This document shows, piece by piece, positions 1-11,213 of a stretch of 64,000 bases of DNA. The position numbers and the translations under genes are program-made. Numbering within the stretch: the first letter of the stretch is position 1; each line of letters opens with the position of its first letter. The DNA is from Nissolia schottii (lineage: Eukaryota > Streptophyta > Magnoliopsida > Fabales > Fabaceae), in assembly GCA_003254905.1 (NCBI GenBank), contig QANU01047381.1:301048-365047 (forward strand), given 5' to 3'. The notes beneath the pieces are model-generated. The model had not been told where the DNA came from, did not search any database, and was given only the letters and a program-made list of their open reading frames with translations.

Positions 1-789
1 TTCTTATTCTCAAAAACTATGCTGAAAACACTCATAAAGCTCATTTTGCCATAATGGGGTAGTTTTCTGTCCATGACTATAGATTAAGATGTATGCAAAA
101 ATGAAAGGGCGACTCTTTCTCCGAGAAATCTATTAATAACTAAATGGGGTTTCTGGTAACAACTATATCTTTTTATAAAGTATGACATTATATAAACAAA
201 ATGTTTTAAGATTATCTAATACATTAAAAATTTGAAAACTACATTTTTATTTGATACTTTTCATTTTTAAATCGTTGAAGAGTACCTTAGCAAGACCTTA
301 AATTTTTAATTGAAAACATTGCTTCTTCCAAAAATAAACACAAGGATAAAGAAGCTGTTGGCTTTATATGCCTAGTGCAAAGTCTCTCCTTTCGAAAATT
401 ATTTTGATAGTTCTTATAATAAAAATATATTTTTGCCTCCACTTTTTCCTTGAGTACATTAAAACATGGGATGATTGCTATTTTAATTAGGAGTGTCATT
501 AAAACATATTCGATATTGACCCTTGTTTTTGTTGGGCATATATATTGGCTTCTGTATCTTACGAAAAAATCACAATCTAGAGTCCCATTTTAAACAACTT
601 TTTTTTTTAATGAAAGTACCTAGCTCTTAACCTTAAATTAAGTTAAATCCGATGGGGTGTAGAGCAACTAGCACACGTCTACATAGAGTATAAGATGTAA
701 TTAAGTTTTTGACCGGTTTGGCTGCGTTTGGCTGGGTTTTGGTGCTGCGTACTGTATTTCGTATGTGTTTTAGGTAACAGAAATGATTA
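1..789. other. AT-rich intergenic stretch, no gene seen
   Basis: Both strands carry only short open frames without recognisable motifs, splice context or codon bias. I see no repeat ends here. Confidence 0.6.
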
Positions 790-1838
790 GTGTACACCTT
801 ATCAACCGTATTACTAATCAATGATTTTATACGGTTGACCCATGTACACTCACTCCCACAATATAATGAACTTTCACGCCCTCACTCAACTGAAAACCCC
901 CAGCTCCAACGCAACCTTCATTCTTCTTCTTCTTTCTTCGTCTTTGTTCTCCCCATCATCATTCGTCGACATCACTATTGTTCTTCTTCTTCGTCCGCAT
1001 CGTAGTTCTTTGTCCTCATCATTGTCTTCTTCATCTTTTTACTTCGTTACATTTTCTATTTTTGAACAAGCTCATCTATGAAGTCTAGATACAGTTCTGT
1101 AAAACTTTAGAAGGAATCCATGTTTATATTTTAATAGGAATCCATCATAGCTCCTCATCAACTACCGAGTTGTTTGTGCAATGTTGTTGTTAATGTTTGT
1201 GAACCACAATTGAAAGTGTTTATGCACAATAGGTGAAAATGTTTGTGCACGATAGTTGAATATGTTATCGTGTTTTAAAATGTGCACAAACATTTTTAAC
1301 TATCATGCACAAACATTCACAACTCATGCACAAACATTTTTAACTATAATTCACAAACATTTTAACTGTAGTGCACAAACATTTTAAACTTTCGTTTATT
1401 AATTCATTTTTAACTAACATGCGCAAATACTTACTATTGTGCGCAAACATTTTCAACTATCATGCATAAACATTCACAGGTACGTGTACAAACATTTTTA
1501 ACATATTACACAAACATTTTTAACTAACATGCACAAAATTTTTATTATGGTGCACAAACATTTTTAATTATCGTGCACAAACATTTTAAACATTTCAAAA
1601 TGTTTGTGCAGTTGAAAAAGTTTGTGTATAACAGTTAAAAATGTTTGTCACAACAATTCGAAATGTTTGTGCACAACAGATAAAAATGTTTGTGCACAAT
1701 AGTTGAAAAAGCTTGTGAACAACAGTTCAAAATGTTTGTGCATAGTAGTAGAGTGGGTGCACACGATGTAAGAGTGGAATGTAGAGAGTGTGGAACGTGA
1801 GCGCTGTGAGTTTTGTTAGTAGATCCTAAGTATAAAAT
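790..1838. mobile_element. Non-autonomous repeat element with TTTGTGCA arrays (copy A)
   Basis: The segment opens with a CT-rich, UTR-like stretch (about 840-1080) and passes into some 600 bp of reiterated 20-22 bp units built on TGCACAAACATTTTTAACTA. The units are first mostly in one orientation (about 1270-1590) and then in the other, as TGTTTGTGCACAATAGTTGA (about 1595-1745). Near the edges there is a short inverted match, GATTTTATAC at about 823-832 and GTATAAAATC at 1829-1838, which may be the remains of terminal repeats. No coding capacity is visible. Related arrays lie at 28600-29780 and 43546-44360. Superfamily unknown; the inverted halves would let a transcript fold on itself. Confidence 0.5.
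1160..1745. repeat. Degenerate short-unit array, TGCACAAACATTTTTAACTA and its complement
   Basis: More than twenty copies of a TTTGTGCA core occur in both orientations at roughly 20-25 bp spacing. Copies differ by substitutions and small indels, so the array is old. Confidence 0.75.
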
Positions 1839-2379
1839 CGTTTAGATAACAATATAGCGATAATATTTAGAATGTACATGCAACAACACCCCATAGATAA
1901 TGTTTGTTTTAGAGAGGTTATGAGGGTTTCGTATTCGGTTTTAAGAGTGGGGCACTCTTTTTTAAGAGGTTGATGTATCCTAAACTCTTTCCTATTTTGC
2001 GAATTGAGCCTTAATAACCGGAAGAAAAAGAAAAGATGATTATTTTAAAATGTGTTATCCAAAAAGCTGGGGTGGGGTTTCGGCGTTAGGAATGCTATAT
2101 CAACAGCATCATTGCGGGACAAATTATAGCCAATGAGAAAATGACAAAAGATGTCAATACTAAGGGATGTGTCACATAAACAATAAAAGTGATTAATAAA
2201 GTATGCATACAATGAGTTTTAATTACACATAGACTCACATATTTATTGTATTATACAAGAATTTTGTCTTGTTGTATTTTGTACGTTATCCATATATAAT
2301 TATCCATTTTTATTGTTTACGTAAAATTTCTCCAATATTAATTCTTGCAATTTTTTTTGTTTCACTTCTTTTCTCTTTC

Positions 2380-2955
2380 CATCACAGTAAGAATTCAACT
2401 CCCCTAAAAAAAGAAACCAACATTTTTATGTTGGTTTCTTTGTTATGTTGGTTTCTTTTGTCAATAGAGTTAGTTTCTTTATTCAACAGAGTTGGATTCT
2501 TATTATGGTGGAGAGAGTGTGAGATATATGAGAGGTCTAAAAGAAAATAAAAATTAACTCCGTTGAAAAATGAAATCAATATATTTAAACAAAGAACCAA
2601 ATGTTATGTTGATTTCTTTCTTTAAAAATGTTGGTTTCTTTTTTCGTTATAGTTGGTTTCTTTGTACAATAAAGGAAAGAGAAAAATGTAAAAAGAGAGT
2701 TATAGGAAAGCAGCAATGACTTGATGATAAAGAGGGAGTGTGACAATGACATTTTTTAATCTTATTTCTGATGAATAAATAATTCAATTCTATTGAAAAA
2801 AGAAACTAACACAGTTAAAAAAGAAACTAACATGTTTAAACAAACAAACCAATATTGTAATTAGTTTTTTTGTTTAAACATGTTTGTTTGTTTCTTCGAC
2901 AAAGTTGGATTCTCATTTAGTGAAAAGAGAAAGTGTGAGATGAAGGAGAGAGAAT
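2380..2955. repeat. Two-block inverted and tandem repeat of GGTTTCTTT / AAAGAAACC
   Basis: Short motifs AAAGAAACCAACAT and ATGTTGGTTTCTTT alternate, giving local hairpins (for example around 2408-2445 and 2815-2895). The block occurs twice, around 2380-2720 and 2780-2960. Each is followed by a GA-rich tail reading roughly GAGAGAGTGTGAGAT, so this looks like a duplicated unit of about 400 bp. Noncoding. Confidence 0.6.
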
Positions 2956-3663
2956 GAAGTGACAGTGACAAAAAAATTTGATAGAAAGAGAAAGAAACAC
3001 AACTTTTTGTTTTTTTTTTGTTTAGAGCTCACTTTTGTTCGTGTTTTATATGGTAGTCATGCATTGGCCATACATATTATTCAACTAACGTTTCTCATTT
3101 TTTTTCCTCAGATATATTTGAATGGGAAAATAATGTAAAAAAAAGTTAGAGAAATTTAATGCAATTGTGGGGATGAAAATCTCAATAGTGAGAATGATGA
3201 TGCGCATTTTCTTAATGTGTGTTAAAGAAGTGTTAAAGAAAGAGAATACATCGACAAGTATATCAGGTCATGTCAAATAATAAAACTGAGATAAGAGTAT
3301 TGTATCCACAGAGATAGATTTTGTCAAACACCAATTCAATTAATCAATAAGTATTTTGGATTAAACAATTTGGAATCAAGCAATTTAAAATTTACTAAGA
3401 CAATAATGAAAAACTATAATGAAACTAAAGTGTGAATCACGAATAAAAAAGACTAAGGGTCAAATGAAAAAAGGAAATATTAGGACAATGACTTCATTTT
3501 GGCAATCCATTTCACTAATCGTGTTGGTTAATCACACCTAAATGTTTCTTTATCAAACAAAGTTCTAAAGCACTCGCTAACCACTCTCTCGAGTAAAAAT
3601 GAATTTCTAATCTATTAGAGTGATAATTCAATCTTTTACAATTAACTACTCTTACGATATTCT

Positions 3664-4138
3664 CAAGGCTGTAAAACTCATGAGTTTACCTAAACTCGTG
3701 GAGCAGAGGTAAACTCAAATTGTAAACTCATAAGAGTTTACTTATTATAAAATTATTAATATATTTTTGAAAATACATTAATATAGTATACTAAAATTAT
3801 AGTAAAGTAAAATACAAGTCAAAGTTTAATTTTGAAGTCATAATTAGGCAAACACAAGCCATAAAGTATGACAAATAAATTAAAATTGCATAAAATAACA
3901 TATCAAAACTTCATAATGCTATAAATCAACCTAATATAAGTCAAGATGTCAAGATATTCTATTTATAAATCCTAATTAAGAGTGATCTTTGAGAAATATT
4001 GTGTTTTGGGGCCTGAGAAACTAAATTTTGACTAAAATAGTTAACTCATGAGTTTTCTCGAGTTTATCTGAGTTTACCCAAGTAATTTACTCAGGTCCGA
4101 GTTGCTAAGAGAGTTAACTCGAGAGTTTGATAGCCATG
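3664..4138. mobile_element. hAT-type non-autonomous element with 8-bp target duplication
   Basis: Flanked by GATATTCT (3656-3663) and GATATTTT (4139-4146), a 7/8 match. The ends CAAGGCTGTAAAACTC and (complement of the right end) CATGGCTATCAAACTC are inverted copies of each other. The interior is rich in AGTTTAC/GTAAACTC words and has no coding capacity. The 8-bp duplication and short imperfect ends fit the hAT superfamily. A piece with the same words sits at 32345-32525 inside another transposon. Confidence 0.65.
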
Positions 4139-4689
4139 GATATTTTTTTAATGATCAATGAACTTTAATTTTGATTACATAAGCTAAAAAGTCTATCTCT
4201 AGCACTCACCTAACTTATAATAATTGGAACAACAAGCTTATTCTAAGAGGCATTTTCTCAAACACCTATTAGACATAAATCATTCTCAAATGATGGTCAA
4301 GCATTCAAAAACATTAGAAATAGAACCAATCACATAAACAAACACAAAGATGATGAATAACCTCAAATTAGATTAAAATCTCATGTTAAAATTACACCAT
4401 GCCTTAGCATAAAAATGTTCAGTCACTCATAAGTACAAGAACCTCAAATGAAAAAAAGTAAAGAAGGAGAAGAAGATTGATACATGAATAAACTTGAACA
4501 AGAAATTGTTGAGTTGAATCTCTTCCTTTTCTTCAATCCTTGGACTTAGCTCTCCTAGGGTTCTCATCTCTCCCAAAATTGCCAAATTCCCAAATTTAGT
4601 TCTCTAACAAGTGATTATAGAATCCATTTTCAGATTGAGTGTAGGCATTTATAGGGGAGCCCAAAAGTGGTAAAATTAAGGTTTCCACA

Positions 4690-4995
4690 TGCTTCACTGA
4701 CACCAAAACTCTCGAGAGTTTTGCCTCAAAAAATCTCAATTTACTTAGCAGGACTCGACACTTTTGAGTGTTTTGTCTTCAATATCCAATTTACCATAAC
4801 AAGCCTCAAAACTGTCGAGAGTCACTACAACTCTTGAGAATGTTGTCTCCAGCACCTAATTTACTACAATAGGCCTCAAAACTCTCAAGAGTTACCACAA
4901 CTCTTGAGAGTTTTGTCTCTAGCACCCAATTTATTCACAGTTGACCTCAAAACTTTCAAGAGTTACAACAACTCTCGAGAGTTGTCTCCGGCACT
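4690..4995. repeat. About four tandem 65-75 bp units with CTCTCGAGAG palindromes
   Basis: Units of the form CCTCAAAACTCTCAAGAGTT ... CAACTCTTGAGAGTTTTGTC ... CACCCAATTTA recur four times, each carrying the palindrome CTCTCGAGAG or a one-base variant twice. The block lies upstream of the TATA-like site near 4650 when read on the minus strand, so it would sit in the U3 part of the LTR. Confidence 0.7.
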
Positions 4996-5250
4996 CAACT
5001 TTTGACTTGCTCACTTGACACTTTCTTTAGACCTCTCCCAAATTAATTCCTTGGCTTCTAATTCACCTTCACACTTCAATCCATGGTGCAATTTTGTCTT
5101 GAAACTGGAATTAATCAAACAAAACCTAATATATGCTTAAGATGCATGAAAATTTTTAAGTTTCCTAAATTTAACTAAGATCTAAATTGAATGAAAAAAT
5201 GCTACAACTAACATGAAATATTGTTATGATTAGCGCCTAATTCATATGAA

Positions 5251-7683
5251 AAAATGAAAAAAAAAATAACTGTAGCTGAAAAGTTATATCAAACGATAAC
5301 CTTGTGTCCGTGAAGGAGGAGATAAACTCAATACTATAGCCAAGTTTTGGTTAATTTGTGTTGTCTTTCCATTTTCTTGTGTTGGAGTTTTAGGTTGTTA
5401 GATTTTTTTATTTTTTTTTTATAAAAAAGGTTGAAACATCAATGGATTAAGGACTAATTCTTTTTGAAACTAATTAGTGACGGGTAAATGACGACAGAAA
5501 TTTATACATGTGAAAAAAATATTTATATAGAATAACTTGTTAATCTTTTAGTCCAAAATGAAGAAATTAATTAACCAACCACACATTTACTCAACACTCC
5601 TCTCTCCAGGGTTATGACTTATGTTTGATATGCAGGTTGACTTATTCCACATTGAAAATATTTACTCAACCGTCGCATGGGCCCCACAAATGTTTTATTA
5701 AATCCATTTTATCCATCGGCGAGTCTGGTTTAATATTCTAGTAGACTTTTGGGTACGTAACATTTCTAATTAATTAAGCATACATAAAACTATTTAACAT
5801 GTATTAAATTCAAAATTAATTAATTGAATTGTATCAATTGCAGCACATAAAGGTGTTGGATTAAAATATAGTAAAATGGAACAAAAGAACAACATCTAAC
5901 TTCGTGTGTTCAATATCTAATTGATAAAATGTTCATAAGTAAATCAATGAAAGTAACAGAAAATAATGAGTGATCGACATGGGGAGATTAATATTAAAGT
6001 ATATATAGCTGGGGATCATTAAATTCACCCCGTTCACTACTTTTTAACCTTTCATATAATTTATATTCAACACACGAAACTCGAAAAAGGAGGTTGTCTT
6101 TCTTCTGTCTATTCATTGTGTACAACAAGAAACCTAGATGGCAATTGGTCTAAGTGTACATATCTAGTGCATGTTTGGGAATCATTGAAAACAGTTTTGT
6201 TATTTCAAAAATGCTGTTTTAATAAAATATAACTTGTTTGGTAAAAGATGTATAAAATAATTAGTAAAAACATTTTTGTATATAATTTAAAGTTGTTTTT
6301 GTCAAAAGAAGCAAAAGCCACCGCAATATATACGCACACATCGGTGCTCAGCAAGTATTTACCTCTCTTCACTAAATTTATTCTAATGCTAATTTATAGC
6401 AAGTGAAGTAATTAGTAAATATGTGTGTGCTCAAGTGATAGAAGAAGAAAGAGCTTCTTCTATATATCTCTGCTAAAAGGGATGGGTAGAGTTAATAACT
6501 TGAATCAGATTCGCACGATTGTGTCTCTAATGACGCTTTGAAAACCAAGAATGTGGGACTTTACAATAGTATCTAGGAAGATTTGGTGATTAATTAATTA
6601 AAAAAAAATTTACATTTATCTCGAGAACAATATTGTCCATGCGTACATTAATATTTAATTTAAGAATTAGATTTAAAACTGATATAAATGGTTTTATCTT
6701 AATTTTTTTTAAAAAAAACTTATAATACAAAGGTTCTCAGATCATGGCACCCATTTTCTTGTGATTAGCTCTAGCTTTCCTGCTATGGAGAAGACAAGTA
6801 TATATTGTCAAAATTTCTCTTAGATTTTCCAAAGTTGATTAAAACTAAACCAAAAACTTTACCTTAGATCATATAATTTGAGCAACCCCTTTAAAAAGAT
6901 GTTCAACAATAGCGCTCAAGGTATCCTAGAGGAGCATATAGCAACAATTGGAGGACCCATCTTCACATGGATTCACGTGCCATAGTTCCTAATCCTTGAT
7001 TATTTAATTCCAAACATTTTTATATTAGCAAGTTGGCTACAAAATTCCAAAGGTGAAGTAGTCACAATTTTGATGGGCCCCCCATTTTAATCCAATAATT
7101 ACAAGCTCTCTCCATAAGATATCCTTCCCCATGTAAGGCCATTTAAAAATATATATATTCTCCTTTTTTGTTCTATTTACCTTTCCATGTGTAAGCATAG
7201 CACCACTTTCAACTAACTATCTTTGAGACTATGTGAGAAGGCAATAATCAAACGAGGATTACGTTTAATGGAATCCACTAAGTTGCATTAATGAAATGTC
7301 GACCACCCATTAATTAAACCTTTTTTTCTAATGTAAAAGTGAGAGTGAGAATTGAATTAGACTTGTTATATGGTGGGGGTAGTTTCAGACATCACCTAAG
7401 GAAAAATCCCGGAAAATATTGGCTTTACTTTGAAGTTCTAGCACTAGTTGATTCTTGTCATGGAGTACACGTCACTTTCTTCGATAGACCAATTAAATGC
7501 ATTTTAACCTAATTTCCCAAAGAACAAATTAAAGTTGAACATAATTCACTTATATAAGTGATTTGAAATTTTTAGAAATATATTTAAATAAATGTATTTA
7601 AATATTATTACATCTAAATATATTAATTTAAATATGTACGTATTATTTAAAAATTAAAAGTAACCAATATATATGCACAAAAG

Positions 7684-7722
<39 letters not shown>

Positions 7723-8045
7723 AGTAATTTATAAGTATCACTAAATCACTAGCTGGCTAGATTAGCTTTTGCGCTCTGGTAAGACCCAGATAGGTGCCGC
7801 CATAACACCCCTTTTGTCATTGTCACTGTCAAGTGGTATCTCCTACATCCTAATGCACTCTTCCCCGACCTACCGTCGTCGATCTTTGTCAGTACAGTGT
7901 GATCCTGATTAATATTCTCCTCCATCGGCTGAGCACCACACTCAATCGATGACATTGGCCTATCGTCCTCCGCTACTTGTCTGAGAACTTGGTTTGGCGA
8001 CGTACGTGGTCTTGTAATCGTCTACTTCGACGATCTTCGAGGTTT
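5251..8045. other. Intergenic, AT-rich; small repeat remnants only
   Basis: No convincing gene. A low-complexity palindrome-like stretch at about 6165-6310 (CATGTTTGGGAATCATT ... GTTTGGTAAAAG) could be a worn MITE. A 68-codon minus-strand open frame at 7749-7955 lies in less AT-rich sequence just outside the CACTA-type element that follows. I cannot assign it to a family and do not call it a gene. Confidence 0.5.
7687..7714. repeat. (AT)14 microsatellite
   Basis: Uninterrupted AT dinucleotides. Confidence 0.95.
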
Positions 8046-8899
8046 CCCCACTAGAAAAATAGTGATTTGCGACAGACAATTTGTGGCCACAAAATTGTGA
8101 CAGACTCAATTTTTTAAAGGCATTTGCGACAAGCGGAATTTGCGATGGAATTAATAGCGAAAATATTTTGCGACAAAAAGCTTTGCCGCAAATTTATTTT
8201 TGCATTAATCCGAATTTTTTTTCTATTTGCGACAGAAAATTTCACTGCAATTGAATTTTTAAATTAAAACAAAAAATTGGGCTTTGCGACGGAACCGGTC
8301 CACCGCAAATTTAAAAGAATTGAAATGCAACTTGAAGTTGGTGTACACCTTTAACTTGAGATTCGAACAGGGACAATTTTATGTTTCAAGTTGTTTCAAA
8401 AACTAATTTATGGATATTCATAAAATAAAGCCCTATGGCATTACTAAGTTAGTCAGCAGACTCCTATAGTTTATTCCTCTCGTTCCCATCATTTTTCACC
8501 TAACCAAACGCAGTGTAAGTTTTAGCAAATTGTAACTTCAATCTCATGCAACAACTCAAATCTAGGGGCTTGTTTGGCATGCCGGATTATGTCAAATTAG
8601 ATAAACTTATATAGTTTACTATTGCTTTATCCAGTGTTTGGTGCACACATCAGATTAGATAAGTTAATCCATTAAAAACTCTTTATCCATCATTTTGATG
8701 GATAAATTAATCTAGTCTATAAAGATAAAATTAGACTAGATAAGAGTGTGATGGATAGACAATAATAATAATAATGATAAATAAACTGACTTATTCTATT
8801 AGCTTTTATCCTATGTCATTCTAAATACTTTATTAAAATTTAATTAGGTGTTATCATATCCGTCTTTATACAATCAACCCTTATCCTATCTAGCGTGTC

Positions 8900-9250
8900 A
8901 AAGGTGAATGGCATAATTGGCCTCACCTCATGAACGGCGTAGTTGGCCTCACCTCGGCCGCTGGTGTGCCCATCTCCTCCTCTGGCATTCCTTTCTGCCT
9001 CCCTCTCCACCACCACTGCCACACGTTGACGGATCGACCACCGAGATTAATTTCCAATTGCAGGTGTGTGTCATCAGTTCGAGCCACGTTGCGCATTGTT
9101 TCTTCGTTCGCATTTTATTTTGGAAATTTATTGATGAATCTTTCAGATTCTATTATTTTTTCTTTTATTGCTACAGTTGGAATATTTTGTTAACCATCAT
9201 TGGTCATGCGTTGAACGATTTGAACAAATTCCCTACATTGAATGATTTGT
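8900..9250 (+). pseudogene. GC-richer gene-like fragment inside the CACTA-type element
   Basis: Base composition changes sharply here: about 150 bp rich in C and CpG, with an acceptor-like TTTCCAATTGCAG ending at about 9063. An open plus-strand frame of 111 codons (8917-9252) crosses it. The protein, serine/proline/histidine-rich and then hydrophobic, matches no family I know. It may be a captured promoter and first exon, or chance. Confidence 0.3.
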
Positions 9251-9829
9251 AAAACCCTAGGGATTACTTCCTCATCTCGTGGACCAGTTTTTTGACTTGG
9301 GGTTGAGTTCTAAGTTGAATGATTTGGGATGCTTTTGTGTTATTCTTGTGTTGCTAATTTATGTTTGGCATTTTTTGTTTATCATTCTCATGCTATTTTT
9401 TTCTCTTATGAAAGTCCTGCGTATGCTTGTAGGCTATGAAAACTGAACAATTTGCACAGACTTGGAGCGTTAGCATCTAGCTCAACAAGGAAGAAGTTCG
9501 AGTTCTAGCTAAGAGCTAAGCGTTCATTTCTTCTTCTTTTTTTTTTTTTTTTTCTTCAAGTTTGAATCTGCATTTACTAGCTAGTTGGATATGACATGCT
9601 CGTGTTCTTTCTTTTTCTATTTTTCTTTATTTTTTATTTTTTAGTATATTCGTTCTTTGATTTGATTCAATGCCTATTTACCTTTTGCTGCATCATCAGA
9701 TTCAAATGTGTTTTAGGTTTGCCTATTTTTTAGCTTATGCTAGGCAAAACACCAACATGCCATCTCTAAATTGCATATGTGCCAATGTTTTTCCTTTTCA
9801 CATATAGGCTCTTCAAAGGTTGCTTTAAG

Positions 9830-10015
9830 GCGCACTCCAATTCCCAATTGGAAACTACTTTCAACTGTTTGTTCTAATTTCATTTTATTTATTTTGTGTT
9901 TCAGAATGCGAAAACAGTTTTTGATGCTGCTATAAAGGTTGCATTGAGGTCACCAAAGCCAAATAAGAAAGCACACAAGAAAAGGAGGTTATAGCTATTA
10001 TGTGGAGATTATGTT
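9830..10015 (+). pseudogene. Exon-like fragment, copy 1 (FDAAIKVALRSPKP)
   Basis: An intron-like tract ending TTTTGTGTTTCAG (about 9904) is followed by coding text for NAKTVFDAAIKVALRSPKP and a lysine-rich run that meets a stop. The same 180-bp block, including the intron-like part and the motif CAATTGGAAACTACTTTCAACTG, recurs at 10668-10850. The source gene is not recognised. Confidence 0.45.
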
Positions 10016-10438
10016 CCTTATATTGCTATGGATTATGCTACTCTGCTGCAATTCATTACTCACCAAAATATTTTCAGCTGCATGTTGTATGCCATGGAAA
10101 AAAAAAAAAAGGCAATATGCGACCAATATAGTATATACAAAAATTCTTACTTTGACTAAGCCCAAAACAGAATTATATCTTCCAATGCAAGGATATGAAT
10201 GCAATGTTTTCAAATCAATTTCATTTATAAGATCATCAACACCTTGTAACATTTCATCTATTTGTTGCTTATTTATCATTTGAGTTTTCATAGCTTTAGT
10301 TAATGGACCTCTCTCAAAAACTAACATTGGTTTCAATTTAACTCGTTTATTTGCGCAGTTTTGTAAGATGACAACCAATTTTTGATTGATCATCCTGAAG
10401 CCACACGAATAACGACTTCTAAGGCATATCCACAACAT
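9998..10438 (-). pseudogene. Unrecognised exon-like open frame, minus strand
   Basis: A 146-codon frame contains a protein-like stretch from about 10385 to 10165 (QNCANKRVKLKPMLVFERG, then GVDDLINEIDLKTLHSYPC). It then reaches GTCAAAGTAAGAAT, a plausible splice donor, after which the frame becomes hydrophobic and intron-like. The composition looks like real protein, not random AT-rich sequence. I do not recognise the family. It sits in opposite orientation between two copies of another exon-like block, so the element seems to have collected more than one host segment. Confidence 0.35.
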
Positions 10439-10667
10439 CAGTTAAAAAAAATGCCTGCATAGAATCTTTAAATCTTTTGCCAGGACAATGAATTTAACGA
10501 TTACTTGAATAACAGGGTGAAGAACTGAAGAAAATGATTGGAGCAATCACTTATGTAGAGTGTAGTTCTAAAACATAATAGGTAAATGACAGCACTTTCA
10601 TTGCATTTAACTTTCTAATACATATTTTGAAGCAAACTCAAGCTCTATAGTAAGGTGGTATGTACAA

Positions 10668-10850
10668 TTCAATCCAATTGCCAATTGGAAACTACTTTCA
10701 ACTGTCCTGATTTCGTTTTATTATTTTGTGTTTCAAAATGTGGAATCAGCTTTTGATGCTGCAATAAAGGTTGCATTGAGGTACCCGAAGCCAAAGAAGA
10801 AAACACGCAAGGAGGTTATGGCTATTAAGTGGAGGTTATGTTCCTTATGT
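10668..10850 (+). pseudogene. Exon-like fragment, copy 2 (FDAAIKVALRYPKP)
   Basis: Second copy of the block at 9830-10015, reading NVESAFDAAIKVALRYPKP followed by KKKTRKEVMAIKW. The frame is a little better kept than in copy 1. Copies differ at a modest number of positions, so the duplication happened some time ago. Confidence 0.45.
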
Positions 10851-11213
10851 GCATACTTGATTTATAAAGCCTTTATTTGTTTTACTAATGCATGTCTTCA
10901 GATGATGTTTCTTTATTTATTTTTCTTACCAAAAGAATGATTCCTTGTTCTTCTTATAGTTAATTTTTGTCTACTTGATATTTTTCCTTGATATTTTTCT
11001 TACCAAAAGCCTTTATAGTTAAACTTGTTGTTTTTGTGACCAAATTTTTGTTGCAAAGGCTGTTGCAAAGTTTGCAACGGAACTCAGTCCGCCACAAAAT
11101 TGTTTTCCACGAGCCATTTTTTTGACTACCCCATTTCCGTCGCAACTACCGCCACAAATAGTATAAATTTTTCGTCACAATTTCTGCTGCAATAAGCGAT
11201 TTTTCTAGTAGTG

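Larger units (their letters stand above)
3235..5250 (-). mobile_element. Degenerate LTR-like repeat, minus orientation
   Basis: Read on the minus strand the segment has an AT-rich upstream part, a reiterated palindrome block (4690-4995), a TATA-like CTATAAATGCC near 4650 and then a leader-like region. This is the usual order of an LTR U3-R-U5. The left part, with text like GAGATAAGAGTATTGTATCC near 3285-3310, resembles sequence common in plant LTR derivatives. No gag or pol reading frame is seen, so it is a solo LTR or a large non-autonomous derivative. Exact ends were not established. It is interrupted by a hAT-type element at 3664-4138. Confidence 0.45.
8046..11213. mobile_element. CACTA-type element with TTTGCGAC subterminal repeats
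   Basis: The right end reads ATTTTTCTAGTAGTG, which is CACTACTAGAAAAAT inverted. The left end is CCCCACTAGAAAAAT at 8046, matching except in the first bases. The outer 280 bp on the left (8060-8330) and 170 bp on the right (11040-11210) repeat TTTGCGAC and GCAAATTT words in both orientations, as CACTA subterminal regions do. No clean 3-bp target duplication (TTT left, ATC right), so the left edge is damaged or wrongly placed. There is no transposase; the interior holds gene-like fragments at 8900-9250 and 9830-10850. Non-autonomous. Confidence 0.65.

Noticed and set aside
790-1745. CRISPR-like array of short repeats
   Set aside because: Repeats are degenerate, occur in both orientations and are back to back without unique spacers; the genome is a plant's.
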